From positions 1 to 56,528 of the forward strand of contig NZ_JAODNI010000175.1 in assembly GCF_025465255.1 (NCBI RefSeq): a stretch of DNA of 56,528 nt. Direction: 5' to 3'. This DNA is from Pseudonocardia sp. (GTDB lineage Bacteria > Actinomycetota > Actinomycetes > Mycobacteriales > Pseudonocardiaceae). Both the position numbers and the translations under genes were made by a program. Position 1 is the first letter of the stretch. Each line of letters begins with the position of its first letter. Below, in pieces: positions 8,730 to 18,773 of the stretch. Under the pieces are notes generated by a model that saw nothing but the letters and a program-made list of their open reading frames with translations, did not search any database and had not been told where the DNA came from.

Positions 8730-10340
8730 GTGAGCGATCTGCGCACCACGACCGGAAACGCCGTCGACGCGATCCTCGGCACCGCTCGCGCGCTGGGCGC
8801 GCTGACCCGTTCCGGGGTGGTGCGGCCGATCCGGCCGGACCGCCTGGCGGGTGTGGTGTCCGGGCTGATGCGCTACCGGCTGAGCCTCGCCGCGGGCTAC
8901 GCGGTCGGGGCGGCCCGGCACCCGGACCGGCCGGCGATCGTCGACGACGACGGCACGCTGACCTACGCCGAGGTGCACGAACGCACGGACCGCCTCGCCC
9001 GCGGGCTCGCCACGCTCGGCGTGGGCGAGGGCACCCGGGTCGGGGTGCTGTGCCGCAACCACCGCGGCGCGATCGAGACGCTCGTCGGCGCCGGGAAACT
9101 CGGCGCGGACGTCGTGCTGCTCAACACCGGGCTCCCCGCGGGGCAGATGGCCGAGATCGCGGACGAGCTGCAGCTGCACACCGTCGTCGCGGACGAGGAG
9201 TTCGCCGGGGTGCTCCCGGACGGTGTGGCGGTGGTGACCTCCGGGGCCGGGGTCGACGAGCTCATGGAGCGGGGCGCCTCCGGCTCGCTCCCGTCCTCGC
9301 CGGGGCAGGGCCGCATGATCGTCCTGACGTCCGGCACCACCGGAACCCCGAAGGGCGCCAAGCGGCCCCACCTGTCCACGCTGGCGCCCGCCGCGTCGAT
9401 CCTGTCGATCATCCCGTTCCGGGCCGGGGACCGAGTGCTGATCTCCGCCCCGCTGTTCCACACCTGGGGCAACGCGGGCCTGCTGATCTCGGTCCTGCAC
9501 GGCGCGACCGTGGTACTGCGGCGCAGGTTCGACCCGCAGACGTTCCTGGAGACGGTCTCCCGCGAACGGTGCGACGTCGTCGTCGCCGTGCCGGTGATGA
9601 TCCAGCGGCTCTGCGAGTACGCCGCCGAGAAGGACGTCTCCTGGGACGGGCACGGGCCGCGGATCGTCGCCGTCAGCGGGTCCGCGCTGCCCGCGGGGCT
9701 CGCCACGGAGTTCATGGACCGCTTCGGGGACCGCCTGTTCAACCTCTACGGCTCGACCGAGGTCTCCTGGGTGAGCATCGCGGGGCCGGCGGACCTGCGT
9801 GCCGCGCCCGGCACGGCGGGCCGTGCGCCGTCCGGCACCACGCTGATGATCCTGGACGAGAAGGACCGCCCCGTCCCGCCGGGCACCGACGGGCGGGTGT
9901 TCGTCCGCAACGACCTGCCGTTCGAGGGCTACACCCGCGAGGGCGCCGAGGTCGAGACGCTCGACGGGCTGATCGGCACCGGGGACGTCGGCCACCTCGA
10001 CGACGCCGGGCGGCTGCACCTCACCGGCCGCGGCGACGACATGATCGTCTCGGGCGGGGAGAACGTCCATCCCGGACCGGTCGAGGAGATCATCGCCGCC
10101 CGGGACGAGGTGCGGGAGGTCGCGGTCGTGGGCGTCCCGGACCGGAAGTTCGGCCAGCGCCTCGCCGCCTACGTCGTGCTCGCGCCGGGGGCTTCGCTCT
10201 CCGCGGACGAGGTGAAGGCCTCGGTCAAGGAGAAGGCCGCGCGCTTCGCCGTCCCCCGGGACGTGGTCTTCCTGGAGAAGCTGCCGCGCAACGAGACCGG
10301 CAAGATCGCCACGCGGGAACTGCCCGCCACCGACGGCTGA
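8730..10340 (+). CDS. Fatty acyl-CoA ligase / acyl-AMP synthetase (FadD type)
   Basis: A 536-residue ANL-superfamily enzyme that would activate a carboxylic acid, probably a fatty acid, to acyl-AMP and acyl-CoA. Visible motifs are the P-loop LTSGTTGTPKGAKR, the LYGSTE motif, the TGDVGHLDDAGRLHLTGR hinge segment, the GGENVHP motif and the catalytic Lys in LPRNETGKIATRE. Length and order fit FadD12-like actinobacterial ligases. The GTG at 8730 gives the family-typical N-terminus; upstream codons in the same frame run through the terminator and are not coding. Exact substrate is unknown. Confidence 0.9.
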   Translation: MSDLRTTTGNAVDAILGTARALGALTRSGVVRPIRPDRLAGVVSGLMRYRLSLAAGYAVGAARHPDRPAIVDDDGTLTYAEVHERTDRLARGLATLGVGEGTRVGVLCRNHRGAIETLVGAGKLGADVVLLNTGLPAGQMAEIADELQLHTVVADEEFAGVLPDGVAVVTSGAGVDELMERGASGSLPSSPGQGRMIVLTSGTTGTPKGAKRPHLSTLAPAASILSIIPFRAGDRVLISAPLFHTWGNAGLLISVLHGATVVLRRRFDPQTFLETVSRERCDVVVAVPVMIQRLCEYAAEKDVSWDGHGPRIVAVSGSALPAGLATEFMDRFGDRLFNLYGSTEVSWVSIAGPADLRAAPGTAGRAPSGTTLMILDEKDRPVPPGTDGRVFVRNDLPFEGYTREGAEVETLDGLIGTGDVGHLDDAGRLHLTGRGDDMIVSGGENVHPGPVEEIIAARDEVREVAVVGVPDRKFGQRLAAYVVLAPGASLSADEVKASVKEKAARFAVPRDVVFLEKLPRNETGKIATRELPATDG

Positions 10341-10388
10341 GCCCGAGTCGCCCGATCGACTCAGCCTTACCTAATGCAAGGTCCGCCG

Positions 10389-11143
10389 ATGGCTGGGCCA
10401 CCGCACGAGACACGCTGCTCAGCGGTGTCCGCCGGGCTCGGGGAACCGTTGGCCGGCAACGCCTTCACGGACTCCCGGCTGCTCTGCGTCGAGCATCTCG
10501 GCCCCTGGCCTCGCTCCGTGGACCGGCACCCGGATCCGGCCCTGGCCGCCCTCGTCGCCCGGGCCCGGACTGCCGGGCGGCGCACGCGGCTCGTCCGCCG
10601 CCCCGGGCGGCGGCCCGGACCGGACTCCGGGCGCACCCTGCTGCTCGCCGACACCGCCCCGGGCCGGATGCGCGTCGGTGCGCTGCGGGTTCGCGGTCCC
10701 GGGGAGCTCGCCGACGTCCCGCTCGACCACGCCGGCGCCGGTGCTCCCGTCGACGCGCCGATGCTGCTCGTCTGCACGCACGGCACGCGGGACCTCTGCT
10801 GCGCGGTCGAGGCTCGCTCGCCGCGTCCGTCCTGGCCACGGAGCCCGAGGACCGGGCCGCCGGCCTCTGGGGGTGCAGCCATCTCGGCGGGCACCGGTTC
10901 GCGCCGACCGCGCTGGTCCTGCCCACCGGCTACCTCTACGGCCGGCTCGACGTGGCCACCGCCGTCGCGGCGCGGAAGGCCGCCGGGCAGGGCGAGGTCG
11001 AGACCGCGCACTGCCACGGCCGCATCGCGTGGGAGCCGGCCGGGCAGGTCGCGGAGCTGCGGATCCGCGAGGCAGAGGGCCTGCGGGCCGGGCTCGCCCG
11101 CGTCGCCCCACTCGTGGCGACCGGGGTCCGGGCGCTCGCGTAG
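10389..11143 (+). pseudogene. Sucrase/ferredoxin-like (thioredoxin-fold) protein, frameshifted
   Basis: The first part reads MAGPPHETRCSAV, GEPLAGNAFTDSRLLCVEH, LLVCTHGTRDLCCAVE, which is typical of the actinobacterial sucrase/ferredoxin-like family. The second part, GLWGCSHLGGHRFAPTALV and PTGYLYGRLD, lies in another frame. The break falls at 10809-10813, where one G appears to be missing: restoring GAGGGC gives AVEGSLAASV and one continuous protein of about 250 residues. The Cys and His residues expected for the iron-sulfur or redox site are present on both sides, so this is either a very recent inactivation or a base-call error in a short G run. An ATG at 10374 is an alternative start. Confidence 0.75.
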
Positions 11144-11153
11144 CGTCGGGCGG

Positions 11154-12317
11154 GTGATCGCTCCGGCCCCCAGCCCGATCGACGCGTCCGTCGCGGACCT
11201 GTTCGCACCACCGGTCGAGGTCGCGGCGCATCCCGCGGTCGCCGCGGCCACCCGGATCTCGGACGACGTACTGGCCCCGCACGCCGCGGCGGCGGACGAC
11301 CCGGCCCGCGGCGTCGAGCCCGCCCACCTCGCGGCACTGGCCGGGGCCGGGCTGCTGAGCGTCACGATCCCGGAGGCCGAGGGCGGCCTCGGGGCCGGCG
11401 CGGGGGTGGACGCCGAGTGCACCGAGCTCGTCGCCGCGGCCTGCGCGGCCACGTGGTTCGTCGTGAACCAACATCGGTCCGCCCAGCAGCTCAGCGGCGG
11501 CGGCCTGCCCGGCCTCGATCCCGCCGCCCTGGAGATCGGCCCGGCGGCCGCGCGGTACCGGGCGGGTCTGGCGTCGGCGCGGACGCGCGCGGGGATCGCG
11601 ATCGCACACCTTCGCCGGCCCGGTCCGCCCGCGGTCCGAGCGGATCCGCGGCCCGACGGGAGCTGGCGGATCGACGGCACCGCGGACTGGTGCACCGGGT
11701 GGGGCCTCACCGACCTCGTCATGATCGCCGCCACCGCGCCCGGGGACCGCTACGTGTTCGTGCTGGTCCCGGCCGCGGAGGCGCCCGGGCTGCGGGCCGG
11801 GGCACCGCTGCCGCTGTCCGTGATGGGCGGGACCCGGACCGTCGCCCTGGAGCTCGACGGGTTCGTCGCCGGCCCCGGCGCCGTGCTCGCCGTCGCAGAC
11901 GGTGGGCCCTACCGCGACCTCGACGCCGCCCGGACCGCGAACGTCACCCCGGCCTCGCTCGGGCTGCTCCGGCGCGTCCTGGTCGGGCTCGAGGCCGTCG
12001 GCCGGGAGCGGGACCGACCCGAGGCCGTCGAGCTGGCGTGGTCCCTGGGCGAGCACGCCGCCGCACGCCGGGCCGAGGCGTACGCGCTGGTCAGCGACAT
12101 CCCGGGCACCGAGCGGATCCCGGAGCGGATCGCGCTGCGGGCCGAGCTGACGACGCTGACGGTGCGGGCGGCGTCGGCGCTGATCGCGGCGCGCTCGGGA
12201 TCAGCGATGCTGCTCGACAGCCCCGAGCAGCGCTGGGCGCGCGAGGCGGCGTTCCACCTGATCCAGGCGCAGACGGGCCCGGTGCGGGCGGCCCAGCTCA
12301 CGGCGTTCGGGCTCTAG
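11154..12317 (+). CDS. Acyl-CoA dehydrogenase family protein
   Basis: A 387-residue flavoprotein-type protein of the acyl-CoA dehydrogenase superfamily. The N-terminal helical domain has EPAHLAALAGAGLLSVTIPE. The middle beta domain contains the RIDGTADWCTGWGLTD segment, and the C-terminal helices end in LIQAQTGPVRAAQL. The catalytic base cannot be assigned confidently. The GTG at 11154 starts 11 bp after the sucrase-like stop, so the two are probably co-transcribed. The last 4 bp overlap the converging HAD gene. Confidence 0.8.
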   Translation: MIAPAPSPIDASVADLFAPPVEVAAHPAVAAATRISDDVLAPHAAAADDPARGVEPAHLAALAGAGLLSVTIPEAEGGLGAGAGVDAECTELVAAACAATWFVVNQHRSAQQLSGGGLPGLDPAALEIGPAAARYRAGLASARTRAGIAIAHLRRPGPPAVRADPRPDGSWRIDGTADWCTGWGLTDLVMIAATAPGDRYVFVLVPAAEAPGLRAGAPLPLSVMGGTRTVALELDGFVAGPGAVLAVADGGPYRDLDAARTANVTPASLGLLRRVLVGLEAVGRERDRPEAVELAWSLGEHAAARRAEAYALVSDIPGTERIPERIALRAELTTLTVRAASALIAARSGSAMLLDSPEQRWAREAAFHLIQAQTGPVRAAQLTAFGL

Positions 12318-13105
12318 AACCAGCGCTCCAGGACGAGCGCGAGGCCGTCGTCGACCACCGTGGCGGTGACCTCGTCCGCGTCCGCCTTCACCTCGGCGGG
12401 CGCCTGGCCCATCGCGACGCCGTGGCCGGCCCAGCGCAGCATCGCGCGGTCGTTGTCCCCGTCGCCGGCGGCCAGCACGTCCTCCCGGGCGATCCCGAGC
12501 TCCGCCGCGACGTCCGCGAGCGCGGAGGCCTTGGACACCCCCGCCGGGACCAGCGTCACCCAGGCCAGCTCGTGGTCGACGGTCAGCTCCGCGTCCGGGA
12601 CGTTCAGCTCGACGGCCCGCTGCGCGGTCTCCGCCGGGGTGCGGCCGGGCCAGTAGGCGATGATCTTGGGGGTGGGCAGCGCGACCAGCTCCTCCTCAGG
12701 GACGACGGTCACGACGCCGGCGAGGATGCCGTCCGGGAACGGTTCGGTGACCCGCTGCCCGACACCGACGTGCTCCGAGCCCAGGTGCGCTCCCGGGAAG
12801 GTCTCGCGCAGCGCCGCGAAGGCCTTCGCCGGGTCGAACGTGCGGACGGCCTTCACCGAGCGGGTCGCGGTGTCCAGGACGACCGCACCGTTGGAGCAGA
12901 CCGTCGTGCCCGAGGCGAGGCCCAACTCGTCGAGGACCGCGCCGACGCCGATCACCGTGCGCCCGGTGCAGATCATCACGACCGCCCGCTCCGCGGCGGC
13001 GCGCACGGCCGCGACGACCCGGTCCGACGGCGGGGAGTGCTGGTGGATCGTGGTGCCGTCGACGTCGAGGGCGATCAGACGCGGCTGCCATCCGGGAGGT
13101 CGCAC
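12314..13105 (-). CDS. HAD-superfamily phosphatase (Cof/YbjI type)
   Basis: A 263-residue member of the HAD IIB (Cof) group. Motif I is LIALDVDGTTIHQ with the nucleophile and acid/base Asp pair, motif II is MICTGRT, and motifs III/IV end in AAGDGDNDRAML. The cap region lies between about residues 80 and 190. It is predicted to hydrolyse small phosphorylated metabolites in the cytoplasm; the substrate is not predictable. The start is GTG at 13105, and an ATG is not available in frame upstream before divergent sequence. Confidence 0.88.
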   Translation of the reverse strand: MRPPGWQPRLIALDVDGTTIHQHSPPSDRVVAAVRAAAERAVVMICTGRTVIGVGAVLDELGLASGTTVCSNGAVVLDTATRSVKAVRTFDPAKAFAALRETFPGAHLGSEHVGVGQRVTEPFPDGILAGVVTVVPEEELVALPTPKIIAYWPGRTPAETAQRAVELNVPDAELTVDHELAWVTLVPAGVSKASALADVAAELGIAREDVLAAGDGDNDRAMLRWAGHGVAMGQAPAEVKADADEVTATVVDDGLALVLERWF

Positions 13106-13206
13106 ACGTCCGACACTAACCCGGGCCTTCGCCCGGTCGGGCGGCCCGGGCGCGTCGACGGAGCGTCCTGGGCGCGGCGCGCGGCGGGGTTCGGCAGAGT
13201 GGACCC

Positions 13207-13719
13207 ATGCACACTGCTGAGTCGGCGGGTCCGAACGTTCTCCCGCTCCGGCCGCCGGCGCATCAGGTGGACCCGCGCGCGGTCACCTGGTGGCGGCTGC
13301 GCGGGCTCGCGGTCGCACTCGTCGTCGCGCTGCCGCAACTCGTGGTCGCGCTGGTCCTCGGTGGGCCTGCCTGGCTGGTGGGGACCATGGCGGCGACGGT
13401 CGTCGCCGGGCTCGCCTACGCGGCCGTCGTCCCCGGGGTGCTGTTCCGCATCCACCGCTGGGAGGTGACCGGCGAGGCCGTCTACACCCTGTCGGGCTGG
13501 ATCGTGCGGGAGTGGCGGATCGCCCCGATCTCGCGGGTGCAGACCGTGGACACCGAGCACGGGCCGCTGCAGCAGCTCCTCGGGCTGGCCAGCGTGACGG
13601 TGACAACGGCGTCGGCCCGCGGTCCCGTGACGATCCGCGGGCTGGCGGCCGGGGACGCCGCGGAGCTCGCCCGCCAGCTCACCGAGACCACGCAGGCCAC
13701 GGCGGGCGACGCGACGTGA
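13207..13719 (+). CDS. Membrane protein with bacterial PH (bPH2/YdbS-like) domain
   Basis: A 170-residue protein with two transmembrane segments (about residues 36-55 and 58-82) and a bPH2 domain: FRIHRWEVTGEAVYTLSGW, EWRIAPISRVQTVDTEHGPLQ and LASVTVTTASARG. It matches the YdbS-type short partner of YdbT. Its stop codon overlaps the GTG of the next gene (GTGA), so the two are translationally coupled. The function of these pairs is not well defined. Confidence 0.85.
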   Translation: MHTAESAGPNVLPLRPPAHQVDPRAVTWWRLRGLAVALVVALPQLVVALVLGGPAWLVGTMAATVVAGLAYAAVVPGVLFRIHRWEVTGEAVYTLSGWIVREWRIAPISRVQTVDTEHGPLQQLLGLASVTVTTASARGPVTIRGLAAGDAAELARQLTETTQATAGDAT

Positions 13720-15227
13720 CCCTGCCGGCCGCGTCCGCCGAGCCCGAGGTGGGGCGCCACGACGTGCCGTGGCGGCGGCTGGACCCGCGAATGCTGGTGG
13801 TCGGCCCGGCCGGGATGCTCCTGCGGCTGCTGCCGTTCCTGGTGATCGTCCTGGTCACCGGGCAGGGCGACACCCCGCGGCTGCTGATCACGGCCGGCAT
13901 CGCGGTGCTCGTGGTGATCGGCGGCGCGATCCGCTGGCGGACCACGAAGTACCGGATCACGCCGGAGCGGGTGGAGCTGCACAGCGGGCTCGTCCGCAAG
14001 CAGCGGCGGTCCGTGCCGCGGGACCGGATCCGGACCGTCGACCTCACCTCGACGCTGCTGCACCGCGCGTTCCGGCTGTCGGTGGTCACCGTGCACGCGG
14101 CGGACTCGGCGAGCGCCGGGGAGAAGCACGGACTGGGTCTCGACGCCGTCAGCGCGGGGGAGGCGGAGCGGCTGCGGCACGAGCTGCTGGAGCGCTCGCC
14201 CGCTGCTCCCGTGGCCGACGCACCCACCGAGAAGTCCGAGTCGCTCGCCACGATGAACTGGGCGTGGCTCCGCTTCGCGCCGCTGACGTTCTCGTCGCTG
14301 GCCGGAGTGGGCGCCGTCGTCGCGGCGGGGTTCAACCTGCTCAGCGAGCTGCGTGTGGATCCGCGGAAGGTCCCGGGTGTCGACGACGCGGCCGAGCGGC
14401 TGGCGGCGGGGCCGCTGTGGATCGCCGTCGGGGTCGTCGGGGTGCTGCTCCTGGTGCTCGCCGTCGTCGGGTCGACCGCGCTGTTCACCGAACGCTGGTG
14501 GGGTTACCGGCTCACCCGGGAGTCCGACGGGACGCTGCGCGTGCACCGCGGGCTGCTCACCCGGCGTTCGCTGTCGGTGTCCGAGCACCGGCTGCGCGGG
14601 GTCGCGGTCACCGAGCCGCTGCTGCTGCGGGCCGGCCGGGGCGCCCAGACTCGGGCGCTGTCGACCGGCCTGGGCAAGGATGCGCAGGGCGGGGTCCTGC
14701 AGCCGCCGGCGCCCCGGGCGGAGGCCCACCGCGTCGCGGCCGCCGCCCTGCAGGAGGCGGCCTCGCCGACGCTGACCCCGCTGCTCCGGCATCCCCGGGT
14801 GGCGTTGCGCCGGAGGATGACCAGGGCCCTCGGTCCCGCGGCGGTGCTCGTGCTCGCGGCCTGGGTCGTCGCGGAGACGACCGGGCCCGCGCGGCTCGGG
14901 CCGCTCTCGCTGCTCCTGCTGCCCGCGGCCGCGCTGCTCGGCCGGGACCGCTTCCGCGGCCTCGGGCACGCGCTGACCCCGCGGTACCTGGTGAGCCGGC
15001 TCGGCGGGCTGAACCGCCGGACCGTCGCCCTACGCCGGGAGGGCGTGATCGGCTGGACCGTCCGGCAGAGCCCGTTCCAGCGCCGGGCCGGGGTGGTGAC
15101 CCTCGAGGCGGTCACCGCCGCCGGCGAGGGCGGCTACCGCATCCTCGACGTCACCGGAGCCGACGCCGTGGCCCTCGCCGAGGCCGTCACACCGGAGGTG
15201 TGCGCCTTCGGCGCTCGTACGCGGTAA
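13716..15227 (+). CDS. Membrane protein with tandem bPH2 domains (YdbT-like)
   Basis: A 503-residue protein with repeated units of two membrane helices followed by a PH-like strand domain: TTKYRITPERVELHSGLVRK, then YRLTRESDGTLRVHRGLL, then a third copy near RYLVSRLGGLNRRTV. Each copy keeps an R-x-R-I-R/H-x-V type segment such as VPRDRIRTVDLTSTLLHRAF. Three repeats and its position directly after the short bPH2 gene match the YdbS-YdbT arrangement. The GTG at 13716 overlaps the upstream stop. Confidence 0.85.
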   Translation: MTLPAASAEPEVGRHDVPWRRLDPRMLVVGPAGMLLRLLPFLVIVLVTGQGDTPRLLITAGIAVLVVIGGAIRWRTTKYRITPERVELHSGLVRKQRRSVPRDRIRTVDLTSTLLHRAFRLSVVTVHAADSASAGEKHGLGLDAVSAGEAERLRHELLERSPAAPVADAPTEKSESLATMNWAWLRFAPLTFSSLAGVGAVVAAGFNLLSELRVDPRKVPGVDDAAERLAAGPLWIAVGVVGVLLLVLAVVGSTALFTERWWGYRLTRESDGTLRVHRGLLTRRSLSVSEHRLRGVAVTEPLLLRAGRGAQTRALSTGLGKDAQGGVLQPPAPRAEAHRVAAAALQEAASPTLTPLLRHPRVALRRRMTRALGPAAVLVLAAWVVAETTGPARLGPLSLLLLPAAALLGRDRFRGLGHALTPRYLVSRLGGLNRRTVALRREGVIGWTVRQSPFQRRAGVVTLEAVTAAGEGGYRILDVTGADAVALAEAVTPEVCAFGARTR

Positions 15228-15264
15228 TCGTCGCCAGGGCAACGCTTTTCGCGCACGGGCCGCG

Positions 15265-16824
15265 TCAGCGGCGGCGGGTGCCGAAGAGGCCGCGGGTGAT
15301 CTCGCGGCCCAGGGAGCTCGCGGCGGAGCGTAGGAACGACTTCACCACGGGCGAGCCGAGGACCTCGGCGATCATGCCCGGCTCCTCCTTCTCCGCGCGG
15401 CGGCGCTCGGGCTCCGGCGCGGGGGCCGGGGCCTCCGGAGCCGCCTGCGGCGCGGGCTCGGCCATCTTCGCCGTCAGCTTCTCGTAGGCGGACTCGCGGT
15501 CCACGGTCTGCCCGTACTTCGGGAACAGCACCGAGCCCTTCGCCGCCTCGGTGACGGCCGGCTCCCCGATCGCCGCCATCAGCGATCGCGGCGCCCGCAT
15601 CCGGGCCCAGGCGACGGGCGTCGGGGCACCCCGCTCGGAGAGCACGGTGACGATCGCCTCACCGGTCCCGAGGGAGGTCAACGCCTCCTCCAGGTCGTAG
15701 ACCTTGGAGATCGGGTACGTCTTGACCGTCTTCGACAGGGCCTTCTGGTCCTCGGGGGTGAAGGCGCGCAGGGCGTGCTGGATCCGCGCGCCGAGCTGCG
15801 ACAGCACGGCGTTGGGGATGTCCGTGGGCAGCTGCGTGCAGAAGAACACCCCGACGCCCTTGGACCGGACGAGCTTCACGGTCTGCTCGATGCGGGACAG
15901 GAAGGCCTTCGACGCGTCGGTGAACAGCAGGTGCGCCTCGTCGAAGAAGAAGACGAGCTTGGGCTTGTCCAGGTCCCCGGCCTCGGGGAGGTCCTCGTAG
16001 AGCTCGGCGAGCAGCCACATCAGGAAGGTCGAGAAGAGCTTCGGGTTGGCGGCCTGGTCCGCGAGCTCGAGCAGGGTGATGACGCCCTTGCCGTCGACCT
16101 GCCGGAGGAGGTCCGCCGGCTCGAACTCCGGCTCGCCGAAGAAGTCCTCGCCGCCCTGGGCCTCGAGGTTCACCAGCGCACGCAGGATCACCCCGGCCGT
16201 CGCGGGCGAGACGCCGCCGATGCCCTTGAGCTCCGCCTTGCCCTCGTCCGAGGTCAGGTGCTGGATGACGGCGCGCAGGTCCTTCGTGTCCAGCAGCGGC
16301 AGACCCTTCTGGTCCGCCCAGTGGAAGATCAGCCCGAGCGTCGACTCCTGGGTGTCGTTGAGGTCCAGGACCTTCGACAGCAGGATCGGCCCGAACTGGG
16401 TCAGCGTCGCGCGGATCGGCACGGCGGAGGACGAGCCGCCGAGGGACAGGAACTCGACGGGGAACCCGGTGGGCGTCCAGTCGTCCCCGGTGTCCTGCGC
16501 CCGGGACCGGATCCTGGGGCCGTCCTCGCCGGGCTTCGACAGCCCGGACAGGTCACCCTTGACGTCCGCGAGCAGCACCGGCACCCCGGCGTTGGAGAGC
16601 TGCTCGGCGAGCCCCTGCAGGGTCTTCGTCTTGCCCGTCCCCGTCGCGCCCGCGACCAGCCCGTGGCGGTTCAACGTGGCGAACGGGATGCGGACCTTCG
16701 CGGTCGGATCCACCTGGCCGTCGACGAGGACGGTGCCCAGCTCCAGGGCGATCCCCTCCGTGGCGTACCCGGCGGCGATCTGCTGTGCCGGATTCTCCTG
16801 GGCAGCGCTCGTGTTGTCCCCCAC
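15265..16824 (-). CDS. HerA-like AAA+ ATPase (DUF853 / YjgR family)
   Basis: A 519-residue P-loop ATPase. Walker A is [12 protein letters not shown], Walker B is [12 protein letters not shown], and the family signature [16 protein letters not shown] is present with the arginine-rich segment after it. The C-terminus contains an Ala/Pro/Glu-rich linker and a basic tail ending GLFGTRRR. Family members resemble the HerA/FtsK DNA translocases, but the role of the DUF853 branch is not established. It is divergent from oligoribonuclease with 73 bp between start codons. Confidence 0.9.
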   Translation of the reverse strand: MGDNTSAAQENPAQQIAAGYATEGIALELGTVLVDGQVDPTAKVRIPFATLNRHGLVAGATGTGKTKTLQGLAEQLSNAGVPVLLADVKGDLSGLSKPGEDGPRIRSRAQDTGDDWTPTGFPVEFLSLGGSSSAVPIRATLTQFGPILLSKVLDLNDTQESTLGLIFHWADQKGLPLLDTKDLRAVIQHLTSDEGKAELKGIGGVSPATAGVILRALVNLEAQGGEDFFGEPEFEPADLLRQVDGKGVITLLELADQAANPKLFSTFLMWLLAELYEDLPEAGDLDKPKLVFFFDEAHLLFTDASKAFLSRIEQTVKLVRSKGVGVFFCTQLPTDIPNAVLSQLGARIQHALRAFTPEDQKALSKTVKTYPISKVYDLEEALTSLGTGEAIVTVLSERGAPTPVAWARMRAPRSLMAAIGEPAVTEAAKGSVLFPKYGQTVDRESAYEKLTAKMAEPAPQAAPEAPAPAPEPERRRAEKEEPGMIAEVLGSPVVKSFLRSAASSLGREITRGLFGTRRR

Positions 16825-16897
16825 GCGGCGGAGCCTATTGCATCCGGCACGCGCCGAGGTCCCGGCGCGGCCGGGGCCGAGCGCTTACGCTGCAGCG

Positions 16898-17512
16898 ATG
16901 AACGATCGTCTGGTGTGGATCGACTGCGAGATGACCGGCCTCGACCTCGTGAACGACGCGCTCATCGAGATCGCGGTGCTCGTCACGGACGGGGACCTCA
17001 ACATCCTGGGCGAGGGCGTCGACGTCGTGATCCACGCCGACGAGTCCGCCTTGGCCGCGATGCCGGACGTCGTGCGGGAGATGCACGCGAAGTCCGGGCT
17101 GACCGAGGAGGTCCGGGCCTCCGAGGTGACCCTGCGCGAGGCCGAGGAGCAGGCGCTGGCCTACATCCGCGAGCACGTGCCCGACGCCGGGGCGGCCCCG
17201 CTCGCCGGGAACTCGATCGCCACGGACCGCAGCTTCCTCGCCCGGGACATGCCCGAGCTGGACAACCACCTGCACTACCGCATGATCGACGTGAGCTCGC
17301 TCAAGGAGCTGGCACGCCGCTGGTTCCCCCGGGTCTTCTACGCCAAGCCGGAGAAGGGCCTCGCCCACCGCGCGCTCGCGGACATCATCGAGTCCATCCG
17401 CGAGCTCGAGTACTACCGCAACACCCTGTTCGTCGCCCCGCCCGGACCGAGCACCGAACAGGCGCAGGCCGCGGCGGCCGCACTCCGGACCCCCGTCCCC
17501 CCTGCGGAATGA
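16898..17512 (+). CDS. orn: Oligoribonuclease
   Basis: A 204-residue DEDDh 3'-5' exoribonuclease that degrades di- and short oligonucleotides at the end of RNA turnover. Motif I is [10 protein letters not shown], motif II is [11 protein letters not shown] and motif III is [15 protein letters not shown], which supplies the catalytic His and Asp. Length and motif spacing match the family. The ATG at 16898 gives the standard N-terminus [14 protein letters not shown]. It is followed by tRNA-His, a common actinobacterial neighbourhood. Confidence 0.96.
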   Translation: MNDRLVWIDCEMTGLDLVNDALIEIAVLVTDGDLNILGEGVDVVIHADESALAAMPDVVREMHAKSGLTEEVRASEVTLREAEEQALAYIREHVPDAGAAPLAGNSIATDRSFLARDMPELDNHLHYRMIDVSSLKELARRWFPRVFYAKPEKGLAHRALADIIESIRELEYYRNTLFVAPPGPSTEQAQAAAAALRTPVPPAE

Positions 17513-17553
17513 CGATCACCCACCCGCCTGCAGAACCCGCTCGCGGTGGTGGT

Positions 17554-17559
17554 TAGACT
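17554..17559 (+). promoter_or_regulatory. Likely -10 hexamer for tRNA-His
   Basis: TAGACT at 17554-17559 fits the actinobacterial TANNNT -10 and lies 35 bp upstream of the mature tRNA 5' end. No convincing -35 is visible. Confidence 0.35.
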
Positions 17560-17593
17560 CTCCCCAGAACGTCGGGCACGCCCGGCGGGCGAT

Positions 17594-17667
17594 GGTGGGT
17601 GTAGCTCAGTTGGTAGAGCACCTGGTTGTGGTCCAGGGGGCCGCGGGTTCAAGTCCCGTCACTCACC
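17594..17667 (+). tRNA. tRNA-His (GTG)
   Basis: A full cloverleaf. The 7-bp acceptor stem pairs GTGGGTG (17595-17601) with CACTCAC (17660-17666) with one G-U pair. The D arm is TAGCTCAGTTGGTAGAGCA, the anticodon loop TTGTGGT has the anticodon GTG at 17628-17630, and the T arm is GCGGG TTCAAGT CCCGT. The G at 17594 opposite discriminator C17667 is the extra G-1 expected of tRNA-His. CCA is not encoded. Confidence 0.97.
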
Positions 17668-17708
17668 CGGTGGCCAGACCCCACCGCGAGGCGCCTGAGG
17701 ACGGCTGG

Positions 17709-17714
17709 TAAAGT
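17709..17714 (+). promoter_or_regulatory. Likely -10 hexamer for tRNA-Lys
   Basis: TAAAGT at 17709-17714 matches TANNNT and sits 51 bp upstream of the tRNA-Lys 5' end, in the otherwise empty interval between the two tRNA genes. The -35 element is not clear. Confidence 0.3.
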
Positions 17715-17765
17715 TCTCCAGGCGCTGAGCGGAGGGGATCCGGTCAGCAGAGGAAAATTTCACAT

Positions 17766-17841
<76 letters not shown>

Positions 17842-17847
17842 GGTAGA

Positions 17848-17879
17848 TCAGGCCCTCAGTCTCCGGACTGGGGGCCTGA
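17848..17879 (+). terminator. Terminator of tRNA-Lys
   Basis: TCAGGCCCTCAGTC and GACTGGGGGCCTGA form a 14-bp stem with a single G-U pair around the loop TCCG, starting 7 bp after the encoded CCA. Confidence 0.8.
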
Positions 17880-18057
17880 CAGCTTTCCGTGGCAGCAACG
17901 GCCCTCATAACAGCCGCTCGTCATGGTGGTTGAGCGCGGCTCGCTGTGCGTCGAGGTTCACAGGACGGCCGATGGGTCGCCGCGCCTACGTACGCCGCAT
18001 GCTGGAGGAGGCGTCATGAGCGGGCGCGACCTCAGCGGCGAGGGCAGCGTCTGGGTG

Positions 18058-18422
<365 letters not shown>

Positions 18423-18424
<2 letters not shown>

Positions 18425-18635
18425 AGAGGCTGGGCCGCTGGACGACGTTCTCCAGCCGCTCGACCTTCCAAGGACGGCCGGCCATAGGAGCTGAAGGTCC
18501 AGGTGGGCGATCTGCAGCCGAAGGAGCGCGCAGCTCGGCAGGCGTCGGCAGCACGGTCATGCCCAAACCCGACTCTGAACCCGCCCAGACCAAGTCCTGA
18601 GCCTTATCGATCACAAAGTCGGGGAGACGGTGCAT
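18423..18635 (-). CDS. Hypothetical 70-residue ORF between the Rep remnant and the KAS gene
   Basis: An open frame beginning MHRLPDFVIDKAQDLVWAGS and ending QRPSL. It has no recognised domain, signal or membrane segment. It lies upstream of the Rep remnant on the same strand and may be debris of the same element. Codon use is not convincing, and it could equally be noncoding leader of the KAS gene. Confidence 0.2.
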
Positions 18636-18773
18636 CCGGGCTTAGCCCGCCGGTGGACGCGGTCGGCCTTTCGTCCGCACTGGTATCAGGAGACACGCCC
18701 TTTCGTCTGTTCCTGCAGACAGCCGCAGACGGTGGCGATCTCGGCGTCGCAGCGATCAGGACTGGGAGGATCC

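Noticed and set aside
10362..10382. CCTTACCTAA resembling half of a DtxR/IdeR iron box before the sucrase/ferredoxin-like gene
   Set aside because: The left half of the 19-bp palindrome is not present, so the match is only a half site and could be chance.
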